In this document: piece after piece, positions 10,723-21,979 of the stretch
How the letters are laid out: each line of letters opens with the position of its first letter
Numbering within the stretch: position 1 is the first letter of the stretch
Source: Curvularia sp. ZM96
Taxonomy: Eukaryota > Ascomycota > Dothideomycetes > Pleosporales > Pleosporaceae
Assembly (NCBI GenBank): GCA_022457065.1
Contig: JAJGBQ010000003.1
Coordinates: 4,712,001-4,776,000, forward strand
Length of the DNA stretch: 64,000 nt
Direction: 5' to 3'
Translations under genes and position numbers: made by a program
The notes under the pieces: model-generated
Seen by the model: only the letters and a program-made list of their open reading frames with translations
What the model was told of the DNA's origin: nothing
The model's database searches: none

Positions 10723-11048
10723 ATGACACACACATACAAGTTCAACGTCGCCATGAGCTGCGGCGGCTGCTCGGGCGCCATCGAGCGTGTGCTCAAGAAG
10801 CTCGAAGGTGAGTACCGTGTCCGGCAGCGCCGAATCTCACTTGCGCTCGGCGGAGTGCATGTTGCGCCATGATAACAGCTTCTGACAAGCTCCCAGGTGT
10901 TGAGTCATACAACGTCTCTCTCGAGAACCAGACAGCAGAGATTGTTGCGGCCGACTCGCTCGACTACGAAACCGTCCTGGAGAAGATCAAGAAGACTGGC
11001 AAGACGGTCAAGTCAGGCGAGGCCGACGGCGAGGCCAAGGAGGTTTAG
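10723..11048 (+). CDS. atx1: Cytosolic copper chaperone Atx1, 78 aa
   Basis: Two exons, join(10723..10807,10897..11048), with an 89-nt GTGAGT...CCAG intron splitting the glycine of KKLEGVESY. The protein is a single heavy-metal-associated (HMA) domain with the copper-binding MxCxxC motif as MSCGGC (Cys13, Cys16), a beta-alpha-beta-beta-alpha-beta spacing, and the lysine-rich KKTGKTVK stretch used for docking. Atx1 passes Cu(I) to the Golgi Ccc2-type ATPase that loads multicopper oxidases such as Fet3. The last ten residues (GEADGEAKEV) are an acidic extension. Length matches the family (about 70-80 aa). Confidence 0.93.
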
Positions 11049-12211
11049 AGGCAACGGGCAAAGGAATATCTTCTGGTACATTGTTTTTTCTTCTTGACAA
11101 GATGCGGTGGATGCTGCGGCCGCGTCGTGGGCAAGCTTGGTGCTCCCGCCACGGCCCGTATACCTCGAGTAGGCTATAAATGCTAGAGCTGAATAAAGGA
11201 TACCCGCACCATACCTACATACTCTGGCATATGCACCATGACCTGTGACATGCAACCGAGCAGCTCTGAGGGCCTGGGTGACAAGGTTGCATCGCCTTGG
11301 GGACTTGCAGGCTGCTGTGACGTTTACGACGGCTATACGAACCTTCCATCCGGCGTCTCGGTGTTCCACCAAGGTGCGCCTTATGCCCAAGCGGCACCCT
11401 GCAGTCACATGCCACGAGCTGAAGTCGGGTCGCCGTTCTGGTGTCGGCAAGTCATTGCAACCCTGATGGCCAAACTTGTCGCTGCAATTTTTGCACCGCT
11501 CGTCTTCTGCGGCAGCTGACCTCTCTCATCTCCGATTCTCCCCTTCCATTCCGCTCGCAGCACCCTCCAATCCCACTTTTGCGTTAGTCTACCGTCCCTA
11601 AATATTTACCTGCGTCCCGGCGTGGCCGCTACGCGCCCCGTCCAGCCATGGCCCATTGGCGTGGGTGCAAATTGTGATGCCTAACAGCCTCAAGCTCCTA
11701 GTACGCGTAAACATGGCGACGGCAACCAGGCAACCACATTAGAACCGTTCATCTGAAGCACAAGCACCTATCCGCCCAAGCTACTTGTAATTTATCGTCT
11801 TGGAAAGTGCTTCGTATGGTCCACTGTAGATGTGACTATACCAAGTAGGTAACGGGGAAGGTCGGGAACTGTCGGTCGCGAGCGGGCTCTAACCGGAAAG
11901 CCCGCAGGCCTCCAAGGGGCTGAGCCGCATGCAACTCATCAATGCGAATCGTCACTATAGCGCAAAAAGTAAACAGTCAGCACGGCATTCAGATCCGCAT
12001 GACGCTTAGCCATGGCGTCGACTACTCTTGTTCAAGTTACGTGGGGTGTCCAATGATGCAACATGGCTCATGGCTTCGTATAGTATAAAGCTCTTCCTCA
12101 GGCCTCAAGGCGACAAACCACATCACGCCTATTAAGCATCATAGATCAATCCCCTTCGAGTCTAGAAGACATCATATTCACCTGTTCATTCTGTTTCTTC
12201 CTCACATCCCT
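11049..12211. other. Intergenic, no gene supported
   Basis: About 1.16 kb between atx1 and the DJ-1-like gene. Open frames of 66-145 codons around 11,013-11,519 overlap on both strands and lack domain features. Pyrimidine-rich DNA at 12,110-12,210 is probably the leader of the next gene. Confidence 0.5.
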
Positions 12212-13258
12212 ATGCCGTCCCCTTCAAGCTCAGTTTCCTTTCCGAGTCAAGCGGACCTTTTCTACTATTGCACCACATCATCGACCTCAGAAGAAAACCT
12301 CAACCTCCACTATGCGGCTCCCTCCAGGTCCTCACTCAGGGTCGGTGTCATCATCTTTGGCCACACACAAGTCCAACTACTTGATCTCGCCGCCCTCGAC
12401 CTCCTCGCCATGATCGGCAAAAACCGACTCTGCAAAGTAAACCCCACGGCAGCAGCCATGGACCAAGCCGTGGACGAAATCGACATTCGATACGTCAGTC
12501 TGACTGGAGAAGGGAGTTTCCCTGTCACGGCTGGCTCGCGAATGCCGGTGACGGTGAGCTAAAGCCTCCGTTATATCGAACCCTCCTCCCCCTACCTACC
12601 GTACAAGCGCCCCAACTCTCTTGGGCCAAGAAGAGCCACCCTTTTTGGTCGTTGCTGGATTCTGCCTGGTCTTGGCTGCCTTTTTTCCCTGAAAGTAGTC
12701 ATCTCTGACAAGTCTGGCAGAGAGAGGTAAAGGTTAACGCGATTCCCTGTTCTTCAAATCCCCCCCTTTCCGTCTCCATCCCATTTCCAAAAAAGAAACA
12801 ACCCAACTGACTGTTTTCCTTTGGTACAGAACTCATTCGCAAATGCCCCTCAATTCGACATCATCATCATCCCCGGAACTTGTACTCGGAGCGAATTACC
12901 ACCCGACGCCTCTTCCTTCCTGACTTCTCAATGCCTGAACCCAAACCTCGTCGCCATCATGAGCATTGCGTCTGGCATCTCGCACCTCATCCAAGCCGGT
13001 AGTCTGCATGGCACACGCGCAGCAGCACCCCGCTCGCTCCTGCCCACCATCCAGCAGCAGTATCCAGAGACGCAGTGGCAGTATTCGCCCTGGGCTCGCC
13101 ACGGCAAAGTCTGGACCAGCAACTCTGCTATCTCTGCTCTCGAAATGGTCGCAGACTGGATGCGCGAGTACTTTTGGGACCGCAGCGAGGCCGTCGAATG
13201 CGCTTTGTCGGCTGCGGGCATGGGCTCGGGATATGATTATAGCCACTGCGATTATTGA
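12212..13258 (+). CDS. DJ-1/PfpI-superfamily protein lacking the nucleophile Cys, 256 aa
   Basis: Two exons, join(12212..12553,12830..13258). The 276-nt intron is long for this window; it has a GTGAGC donor and a GGTACAG acceptor after a pyrimidine tract. The fold signature is clear: LRVGVIIFGHTQVQLLDLAALDLL (strand 1 and the acid-residue helix), FDIIIIPG (glycine loop), then a nucleophile-elbow region and a C-terminal GKVWTSNSAISALEMVADWM helix typical of fungal DJ-1/PfpI members. In the elbow the usual V-C-T-G is I-A-S-G, so the catalytic cysteine is replaced by alanine. It is therefore probably not a classical glyoxalase, protease or amidase. Function unknown. A second unseen exon inside the long intron cannot be excluded. 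Confidence 0.8.
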
Positions 13259-13848
13259 CGACCACCTCGCAGTATGGACCACTTTCTTCCACTTGTCGGA
13301 AGTTTTTTTCTTTAAAGGGCATACTCTACACTCTTCTATGAGCATATACCTGAAAAAAACAAACGCGTTTGACATTTTCTTGCGCCGTCTTTTTTTTTCA
13401 AATAAAGAGAGAACTTACTGAATCGTAGCGCCCCTCGTTGTTCGGCAGCTCTTCAGATGTACAAAACGTAGCTTTGAATTGTTTTTTTTTTCTCTCTTTC
13501 AGTTGTAACATATCTTGTATAATACTTGTATTCGTACCATATTCTTTGCCTTTCTTCTCAGCACGTTTGGCAAATTGAGCATTGAATGTAGTACGCGCAG
13601 TTTCACAGAGACATAATATATGCAGCAAGTAGGAGCTAGAAGTTCTTTTCGTATGCTACTTTGTCCATACAGATCATAGCTCCATTCCGCTCTCCATGCA
13701 CGAGAAAAAGGCGCACTTCGTTCCTGAGAAGTAAACAGAACTGCTGGCTCTCTTGGAATCATACGCAGCCTTCCTTCAAACGTGCCTAGCTTCGCTCGTT
13801 TCCATTCCCTAACATTACCTTGATGAAGAAAGAGAAAGACGACGCCAT

Positions 13849-16212
13849 TCACACATACAAACTCATCCACGCCATGGCCCTAGCAATCTCCCCTTTCTTC
13901 TTCCTTTCCTTCTTCTCCTTCTCATCCTCCTGCTGCTGCGGTACAATCTCACTCGTAGAATCCGAGCTGAAGCTCGACCGTACCTGATCTGTACTCCATC
14001 GTGTATCACGCTGCAGAAGCCGGTCTGCGATGAGGAGCGCTTCGTTTGTGACGCTGGCGAGGCTCGCGTGGCGGTTGTGATGGCTTGGAGGAGAATCATC
14101 AAAGGCACCGGCGGTGAGGACTTGGTAGTGGCCTGCTAGCGTGCTGGCTTCTTCATGTGTGTTGGGTGAATTGAAGCGAGGGCATTCGTCGCGGTCTGCG
14201 CTCATGCTGAACTTTGGCAGTGATGTCTTGCTCAAGTCTGTGGGTGGCTGGTGCTGTGTAGAAGCCTTCGATTTGGGATCGAAAGATGCAGTGAAAAGGG
14301 AGCGCGAGATGTTTCCTGCTTTGGACATTATAGTACGAAACAGGGGTTGAGGCTTTTCGGTAGTGGAGGACATGGCAGAGGCTAATGTAGGTACCACAGC
14401 GGCATGTCCAGGTGCTACAATATTCGGCTTCTGCTTCTTTAGATCTTGAGGAGGAGCTGAAACAGTGTTATGAGGGAGATTTCGCGAAGATGAAGTCGAT
14501 TTCCTGGGAATTTGAATGCCAAAGTCCAGCATGCGCTCCAACTTGAAAGGTCCCTTTGCTTGCGGCGGCGTGATTGCTGCAGTGTTGGCATCTTCACACG
14601 CGACGCGCTGGTCTTGCTTCCGTGCTTCTTGCTGGGAGGTGAGCTGCCCCTCAGTATCGCAACTTATTTTCCTACGTGCCTGTTTCTTCTTTTCAGTTGG
14701 TTGCATCTGTCGTTCGTGTTCGACTTTCCGACAGGTATCAGACGATTCACCTCTCACCAGATTGACAGTTCTGCCATCATTCGAATAAACAGACATGTCA
14801 TTTTTGTTTCTTCCAATTTGTACACTTTGTAACACCGGAAGGTTCTCCTTTTGCCACATTTTCCGATCTCTGGAAGTGTTCTCGTGGTTGCAGGTAACGT
14901 CGAAGCGATTCTTGGACACTGGATTTTCGCCTGCACCAACCGACTCTGATTCTTCCAGGCTCGACTTAGCATCTTGTGCCCTTTCTCCCCTAAGATCTGG
15001 GGTAGAGTAGTTGCCTTTCACAGTGATTACAGGTGAGTCTAATTGAGAATAGGCCGCAGGAAACGGCGGACGGACACTGTGCAGGCCACGATCACCTACC
15101 CGCCCTAGATACATGACTTCAGGTACATCTCGCGGAATGTTGTCTGTATCGAGAATGATGTGTGGATAACGAGGATCGGCTCGATGATTAGACGATTGGG
15201 TGCCAGCTACTTTCCAGAACGACTTGAATCTGTCCCAGCGACAGTCATCTTGTTGTCCTGCAGTCAACGGCTTCTCGTTCGAGGGAACCTTTTCATTCTT
15301 GACTGTCAAAGGTTTCTGCAGTGAAGTTTGCGAATGTGCAGTGAAATAGTCACGTGTGTTTGAAGGGATATGATTGCCGTAAGCATCTCTTCCATTGTTC
15401 AATGGCGAAACTGGGCAGACAGAGCGACCATTGCGCGGCATATACTCGCGGACATCTGCTGACGATGACTTGGGAGGAAACAGTGACAGTGGGACACGTC
15501 TGGAAGCAAAGGATCGATCAGAGCTCTCGCTGTTCCGCGCCTGAAAACCGACCTCAGGGGGTAAAGAATCCAGCAGCCCGTGTCTCAGCCAGTCAGATAC
15601 TTTGGTATCTGTTGTTTTGCGCTGGTATTGAGATGACTGCGACGAGTGGCTGGTGAGATCCGAGCCAGTCTTCGTGCATATCGAGGTTGTGGCATGGCAC
15701 TTTCCCGATTGAGTCGCAGTGTGTTTGGATACGTCAACAGCCTCGCCGTCAATTTTGCTGTGATCTTCAGAGACCTGTTGTTCATTTTCATAGGAAATGA
15801 CCAATTGTGGTATCGACAGTGCCAGATGCAGCGGCTCCTGAAGGTTGTCTGGTAAGCCCGCGCCTACTCCCGCCGCACTCCTGCAAAGCTCACTCGAACC
15901 ACCCTCCTCGCCACCAACATGCGACCTTTTGTTCTGAGACCTTACATTATAACGTCTGCAATCTTCTCTGAGCTCTGGACCTCGCTTGTTGTCCGAGTCG
16001 GGCAACCTCTGTTCCGTGTCTGCCGACTTGCAATCGATACCTTGAAGTAAAGCCTGTGAAGCAGCAAATGATGGAGTGCCGGCCATGTTGCCTGTATCCG
16101 ACTTGCTGGCGTAGAGCTTCAGTTGAAATGCGGAGTCATTTCGTAAGTGGCTTCGTGAGGGTATGGGAGGTGGGGTTTCTGGTGGTTCTGGGGAAGGAGC
16201 CACTTGAGCCAT
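13849..16212 (-). CDS. Large disordered unknown protein, 787 aa
   Basis: A single uninterrupted 788-codon frame, far too long for chance here. The product is hydrophilic and mostly low-complexity, rich in Ser, Asp, Lys and Arg. It has a Pro-rich N-terminus (SPEPPETPPPIPSRS), several basic patches such as KKQARRK, and a Lys/Glu-rich end (KEKKERKKK) close to the C-terminus. No membrane segment, signal peptide or catalytic motif is visible. A motif around EVMYLGRVGDRGLHSVRPPFP may be a conserved core. Transcription converges on the DJ-1-like gene, 590 nt apart. I do not recognise the family; a nuclear or cytoskeletal scaffold is conceivable but not shown. Confidence 0.75.
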   Translation of the reverse strand: MAQVAPSPEPPETPPPIPSRSHLRNDSAFQLKLYASKSDTGNMAGTPSFAASQALLQGIDCKSADTEQRLPDSDNKRGPELREDCRRYNVRSQNKRSHVGGEEGGSSELCRSAAGVGAGLPDNLQEPLHLALSIPQLVISYENEQQVSEDHSKIDGEAVDVSKHTATQSGKCHATTSICTKTGSDLTSHSSQSSQYQRKTTDTKVSDWLRHGLLDSLPPEVGFQARNSESSDRSFASRRVPLSLFPPKSSSADVREYMPRNGRSVCPVSPLNNGRDAYGNHIPSNTRDYFTAHSQTSLQKPLTVKNEKVPSNEKPLTAGQQDDCRWDRFKSFWKVAGTQSSNHRADPRYPHIILDTDNIPRDVPEVMYLGRVGDRGLHSVRPPFPAAYSQLDSPVITVKGNYSTPDLRGERAQDAKSSLEESESVGAGENPVSKNRFDVTCNHENTSRDRKMWQKENLPVLQSVQIGRNKNDMSVYSNDGRTVNLVRGESSDTCRKVEHERQMQPTEKKKQARRKISCDTEGQLTSQQEARKQDQRVACEDANTAAITPPQAKGPFKLERMLDFGIQIPRKSTSSSRNLPHNTVSAPPQDLKKQKPNIVAPGHAAVVPTLASAMSSTTEKPQPLFRTIMSKAGNISRSLFTASFDPKSKASTQHQPPTDLSKTSLPKFSMSADRDECPRFNSPNTHEEASTLAGHYQVLTAGAFDDSPPSHHNRHASLASVTNEALLIADRLLQRDTRWSTDQVRSSFSSDSTSEIVPQQQEDEKEKKERKKKGEIARAMAWMSLYV

Positions 16213-16811
16213 GAGGAAAGCACGCCAGCACTAAAGATGGGATGATGAATGCAAGCGGTTTTACGGGAGCAGATTTGCCAGGAAATGTGAAGGGTCAAAT
16301 TTGAATTATGGGCACTCCAGCCAAGGCCGGCCTACTTGACTTCCCGCAGTATTGTGAGCAGTCGCAGTGTTTGTCTGCAAATGCAGCACCAACGTCAACT
16401 TACTCTGTTTAGGTCAGTTTAGTAGCGGTAATGATCATGTATCCAATGCATGTGCAGGGCAGTGTTTGCGGCACTGACCAACCTGCTTTGTCAGAAAACC
16501 CCATAAGAGAGAACCACCTAATAAAAGATTCTAATGACATTGACTTCCGCTCAGTCAAGTGAGCGAAACTCCTCAACTAACCACTAAGTGATTTAATACT
16601 TGCAGTAACCGCAGCACATTCAGCCACGCTATCCCCTAAACGCCAAAAGCTCCAATGCTACCAATGTTCGAAAATGTGCGGTGTATGTACAGCCAAACGA
16701 ACAAACGAAGAGGTATGCTTACTAGGATATCTCCACCCCCAACGTATCATTAAACGCCCGGTTAATATGCCTGTCGATCCGTAGAAATCATGGTAAACAT
16801 CCGCCTTGCGG

Positions 16812-18154
16812 TTATCCCTCCACTTCGTCCTGTATCCTCTCACCCTCCTTCTTCAGCTTCTGATGAACAATCTTCAGCGATTCAAATGTGAGCATGGTTG
16901 TCACGGCTGCAGGAACAGCGCGAACCATGTTGGTGCCCATTCCATTGTAAAAAGCTCTCCAACCCTCTTCTTGTAGGATAACGTTGCATGTTCGAAGTAT
17001 GCCACGGTAGCGAGGTAAGTTGATCATACCATCCGACGAAGCTGTGCCTGGGGGGCGTGTGTGAATCTGATCGTGGTGGCCTCCTCGAAATGTAACATGA
17101 TTGTCTGAATGTTCGGGAAGCGCTCTTTGCTGTGTCTGTAGCCGTGTGCGCAAAACTTCGTGCGGGTATGTCGCCGATGTTGCTGTCATTTTACTGAGTA
17201 CAGTGGCCAACGCAATAGCAAACCAATGTACTTCCTCAGTCTTTGCATCTGTCTGGCCCATTTCCAGGCCAGTAAACTTCATCTTCAGGAACTCGTATAA
17301 CGGAAATTGGATAGCAACGTGCGTGAGTCCAAGCAGAGCCGGTGTAAGTCCAGAATAAAAGGATGCAATGCCTTCTTTGGCGTACATCTTGCGGAAGGCG
17401 TCAAATGTGTTTCTGTAGTGCCATGGCGGCCGATGTTCGTCAGATGCGCGGGCGCTGACCTGTGACATCAATCTCGTCTTAACGACCCAAATAGGGTTGG
17501 TGACCAGGGTCGAGCAACCACCAGCGACTAATGAGGCAATGGTTCGCGCGAGCCATTTGTTCTCTGCAGGGCGGGTTTCGTCAGCAACGCGAGCTCAAAT
17601 ATTTCGAATGACTACTGACCCATCTGAGGATAGAGAATATTCTTGGTTTGGTCGTATGTGCTCATGTAGACGGCCCAGGTGGGAATGTAGCCAAGCAGCA
17701 TTGGCCCGAGGCCTCTGTACAGACCACGGATGCCATCCTCGACCCAGATGATGCGTGCAGTACCGCCGAGGCCTTTGTACACGGTGCGGGGCGGGCCGGT
17801 ATATTTTCGTGGGCGAAAAGAGCCCTGCGCCTGCAATCGCGTCTTGATGACATCAAGTGGGCAGGTCACGATGCCCGAAGCCACGCCAGCAGAAGCCCCG
17901 CACAGCGCATTCACAGAACCATCGGGCAGGTTGGCGACCTTGACTGCCAGAGCCGCAATGGGCGAACTCCAAGTGGTCTGCTTGGGGGGTATCGACATAT
18001 CGCGCGGTTGGACAGCAAGGGCGGCTGGCGCATACCGGTCGTGAACTTTCGTCGGGGACGGCGGCTCGGAATCATGTGTCGACATCTGGGGCACTGTAGC
18101 GATGGGATCGTTAGAGCTGGTTCCGGAGGTGGTGAGAGAATGGGTGGTTTGCAT
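16812..18154 (-). CDS. Mitochondrial NAD+ carrier (Yia6/Ndt1 type), 428 aa
   Basis: Two exons, complement(join(16812..17563,17620..18154)), with a 56-nt GTCAGT...CTGCAG intron that restores QMENKWLARTIASLVAGG. Three mitochondrial-carrier repeats are visible with Px[DE]xx[KR] signatures: PLDVIKTRL (repeat 1), PIWVVKTRL (repeat 2) and PHEVLRTRL (repeat 3). The repeat-2 motif PIWVVKTRLM and the GYIPTWAVYMSTYD segment match yeast Yia6/Yea6, which import NAD+ across the inner membrane. The related folate/FAD carriers are the main alternative. The ~65-residue N-terminal extension is Ser/Pro/Thr-rich. Start choice is uncertain: a second ATG about 69 bases downstream follows a CAG that could be an acceptor of a leader intron. 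Confidence 0.88.
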
Positions 18155-18606
18155 ACAGGCCGTCGTCCCCTTTGCGGTGCCTCAGTGTGCGGACCCCGCA
18201 GCACTTGAGTAACACGAGAACTAACAATTGTTCGGCTCCATTGACGAGCGGACGAGATGCGGAGGCGCCGTGGGGATTGCCAGAGCAGGCGACTATAGCG
18301 GCGACTCTGGGGATGGCGGCACAGGACGGGAGAGGGTGCGGCGCGGTGCTGTGGCCGTGGTGGTGGTGCAGAGCTTGGTTGGGATGCGACGTCAGAGCCA
18401 GTGTCAAAGCACGAGTGAAGCTGCTTGCTTGGGCGGGTGGGGAACGCCGGTCGCTGATTAAGCCGCAGGCCCGCCGCCGGCCACGCCCAGCCTATTGGCT
18501 TTCGTTTCTTTCGCATTACGACCTCACCACCTCCGACTGTCAAAACTGCAATTGACGGCAGCACCAACTCTCGACATCTCCGATCCGCCGTCGAACCACC
18601 GCAACC
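18155..18606. promoter_or_regulatory. Short divergent promoter between two mitochondrial inner-membrane genes
   Basis: 452 nt separate the start codons of the NAD carrier and qcr7, so both promoters must lie here or overlap. The DNA is GC-rich with no obvious TATA box. Confidence 0.5.
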
Positions 18607-19213
18607 ATGTCTGCGCCGTCTCTCGCCCCCTATATTATGAAGCGCCCCTGGCTGCAGCGCTGGATGAAGCCCCTCTCCAACTGGTACTGCAACGCCGCGG
18701 GCTACAGGCAGCTCGGTCTGAGGTACGGAGCCCCAATGCGAACACCGGGTGCTGGTAGCGAAGGAGGAACACCGCGGGGGAATATTTTAGGCTGAAGAAT
18801 GATGGGCTGACGGGAATTGCGCTACAGGGCCGATGACCTGCTCCCCGAAGAGAACGACACCGTCCAGACCGCCCTCAAGCGTCTCCAACCCAAGGAGGCC
18901 TACGACCGTGTCTTCCGTCTGCGCCGGGCCTTCCAGGTACTTTTTAGACCAACAATGCAACAGGTTGGAATGGCAAATGGCTAACTAGAGGCAGCTCTCC
19001 ATGTCTCACTCGCTTCTGCCCAAGGAGGAGTGGACCAAGCCCGAGGATGTAAGGGCACCACCCGATACGCAACCGCCAGATGCTGACTAGCGATAGGACG
19101 TTCCATACCTCGGCCCCATCATCAAGGATATTGAGGCTGAGATGGCCGAGCGTGAAGACTTTGAGACCATGATCGTCCAGAAGAGACAGAGGAACGCCGC
19201 CAGCGGCCACTAA
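18607..19213 (+). CDS. qcr7: Cytochrome bc1 complex subunit 7 (Qcr7), 131 aa
   Basis: Four exons, join(18607..18722,18828..18936,18995..19048,19097..19213); all introns are GT-AG and every junction keeps frame. Qcr7 is the 14-kDa matrix-side subunit of respiratory complex III, needed for early assembly with cytochrome b. Visible family features are the N-terminal Pro/Trp helix (YIMKRPWLQRWMKPLSNWY), GLRADDLLPEE, the AYDRVFRLRRAFQ helix, SHSLLPKEEWTKPEDDVPYL, and the charged C-terminal helix IKDIEAEMAERE. The length fits (yeast 127). Exon 3 is only 54 nt. Four exons in 400 coding bases is dense, as often seen for conserved respiratory genes. Confidence 0.95.
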
Positions 19214-20395
19214 ATGTGTGTGCATAGGTCTGGGATGGCCATTTTCGAGCTGGTGGAGTGTTGGAGCGAGTTTGGGGGTTGCGCAATAGAGTGTACCATA
19301 CCAATGCCTTTTGAACAGGAATCATCTCCATTGCATCCGGACAATTATTCCCTTTGTTGGTCCTTGGCGGATTGGATGCTGATCGTGATGCCTACGAATG
19401 CTTAAGACGAGTACAGGATATACACCAAATGCACCATGAGAGTTCATTCCGCAGGCAGTATTATGACTGGGGAATGCCAGCGTCGCGACATTTTTGCGGA
19501 GTATCTTTCTACTGGCTTCCGAACCATCGCCACCTCACAGAAATGCTTTCTGTCTATCTCAAAAGACGAGAGTTGACACAGATCTCGAAGGTGGCGACTT
19601 GTACTCTTGACGCGGCGGCGCAACTGCGAATAAACGCATCATAGACTGCGAACACGAGCCATTCAAAACGCACCCAAATTCGATACTAACTTCCCTTGAC
19701 TATTGATGCGATAATCTTCACACATAGGCGTCACATTTTTAGAGACTGGAGCTGAGTACTAGATTGATGTGCAGGATGCTATGTAGACGTGCCAGCTAAC
19801 AATGGCGTCCTATAACCAAGGTATATCTTTCCATTGTCTCACTTGGTTATCGACGCTAGGAGCCTCACCTTGTCAACCCATGCCTCGAGATATCTGCTGC
19901 AGTTTCAGATTCGAGAATACATTCCGATAGCTTTCAAGGTTCTTTGACCACTTCTTCATAAACCCCATGCTAAGAAGACAACCTAGTAGTTTCAAATCAC
20001 CAAACCGTCTCATCATTTGCAAACGCTGCCTGGAAATATGCAGAAAGGCTGCAGAAGGATTGTGTCGATCATTAACATAAGCCTATTGAAACCAATAGGG
20101 ATGGGTAATGCGGAACATATCGAGCTTCCGGATATGTCAGCGCCGCGCGGTCATGTGCTCAGGCGTCAGCTAGGCTGAACAAAAGCATACTCATCGCGCA
20201 ACGCGTCAAGCTTGCTGTTCCTTACAACGAGTGAGCTTATGCTTAACAGAGGCATCATATTGGGACGAGCCCTGATACGCATTGTACGTCAGTCTATCGT
20301 CGAAACCCCTGACCAACTGTGCACTTACCGTATGACGTCAGGCTGTATTGGCCAGAATAGCCAGCATCCGTTGGGCTATCTACAATACACAAATC
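19214..20395. other. Intergenic, no gene supported
   Basis: About 1.2 kb between qcr7 and the DNA glycosylase gene, moderately AT-rich from 19,640 on. The best open frame (19354-19644 plus) has no recognisable feature. Confidence 0.5.
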
Positions 20396-21979
20396 ATGGC
20401 TCTGAGACGCTCAGCACGCGTCGCAAGCACCAGTGTGCCACCAGAAATAGGCTCGAGTAGCCAGAATGGTGTTGCCAAATATGAAAAGGCTGGGAAACCC
20501 AATGCGACAACGAAGAAGCGCAAGTCCACAAAAGCCGCGCCTGAACCACCACCACCAAGCGATGTAACCAAAAAGGCCAGGACTAAAAGAAACAACGATG
20601 GGATTTCGGAACAGCCAGGCCCGGAGATTAATCCACCATCCGCCCCTACAACACCTCTTCCCAAGAAGCGCAGAACGAAATCATCCCTGGAGTCGCCTAT
20701 CAACCCTCCACCTTTTACGCCCACTCCTTCAACCGTCACGCTTCTCGCGAAAGGGGGAACAAATCTTGATCACCCATTGGACGATCTGTCCAACCTTCAA
20801 CCCCGTCCAGCAGAACCACATGCCACAAACGCACCTCTGGCAACACCCAATGGCTCTCACACGGTACAAGCCTACGCATCCTCGCCTGTCAAACCCGAAG
20901 ACGCAACGCCAGCCCGGAAGCGCAAAGCGAAGGAACTTGTACCTCCAGACGTCGGCGCGATTCCCAGTGCAAGCACCGACATTGATCAGTTGCTAAAAGA
21001 CGCAGAAGCTCACTTGGTGAGCGTAGACCCGAAGCTTCAGTCGCTAGTCGAAAAGCACCATTGTAAGATCTTCAGTCCAGAAGGATTGAGAGAAGTCGTG
21101 GATCCGTTCACGGCGTTGAGTTCGGGGATTATTGGACAGCAGGTATGTGCACATACTCATTCTTACTTAAAACAGACTGCAGAATGCTACTGTGTGTTCG
21201 TCTGGATAAAACAAACACCAAGGAAGAAAGTAGCTGTGGCTGACACAAATCTACTTGATCTAGGTCTCAGGCCAAGCCGCAGCATCCATCCGTTCAAAAT
21301 TCACATCCCTCTTCCCATCCACACACCCTTCTTTCCCCAGCCCCTCTCAAGTTCTCGCTCTCTCCCTACCCACGCTGCGCACAGCAGGCCTATCCCAACG
21401 CAAAGCCGAATACATCTACGGGCTTGCTGAGAAATTCGCCTCAGGCGAGCTCTCTGCTGAGATGCTAGTCAGCGCCAGCGACGAAGAGCTGATCGAGAAG
21501 CTGGTTGCGGTGAGGGGACTGGGGAGGTGGAGCGTAGAGATGTTTGCGTGTTTTGGGCTGAAGAGGATGGATGTTTTCAGCACGGGAGATTTGGGTGTCC
21601 AGTAAGTCTCTAGTATGAACACGGTTGGAAAGGAGACGTCGCTGACACGCACATCTGCAGACGCGGCATGGCCATCTACGCCGGCCGCGACGTAAGCAAA
21701 CTCAAGAACAAAGGCGGAAAGTGGAAGTGCGTATCCTCGCTCCCCCTTCACTCAGCAACCCCTCATGTCCCACTAACGCATGTCTTACAGATACATGAGC
21801 GAGCAAGACATGTTATCCATAGCCGCCAAGTTCTCGCCTTACAGGTACGTGTCTGGTATCTCTTCTCCCCGCAAATCCAATAGCTAACACACATTCTTTT
21901 CTCTCTCGATAGATCACTCTTCATGTGGTACATGTGGCGTATTGGCGACGTGGACGTCAGCGTCATGCAAAAGTCGTGA
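20396..21979 (+). CDS. mag1: DNA-3-methyladenine glycosylase (Mag1/AlkA type), 423 aa
   Basis: Five exons, join(20396..21142,21264..21601,21661..21726,21791..21844,21913..21979); each junction restores family sequence, such as IIGQQ-VSGQAAASI and LGVQ-RGMAIYAG. This base-excision-repair enzyme removes alkylated purines. The first ~190 residues are a basic, Pro-rich nuclear-type tail (TKKRKSTK, PKKRRTKS, PARKRKAKE). The HhH-GPD fold follows: FTALSSGIIGQQVSGQAAASIRSKF, then LRTAGLSQRKAEYIYGLA, then the helix-hairpin-helix VRGLGRWSVEMF and the catalytic aspartate in DVFSTGDLG near residue 358. The end YMWRIGDV is typical. The start at 20396 gives MALRRSARVAS; an ATG at 20348 in the same frame is possible but less typical. 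Confidence 0.93.

Noticed and set aside
11013..11519. Opposed open frames of 66-145 codons downstream of atx1
   Set aside because: Mutually overlapping, featureless, and partly inside the atx1 3' end.
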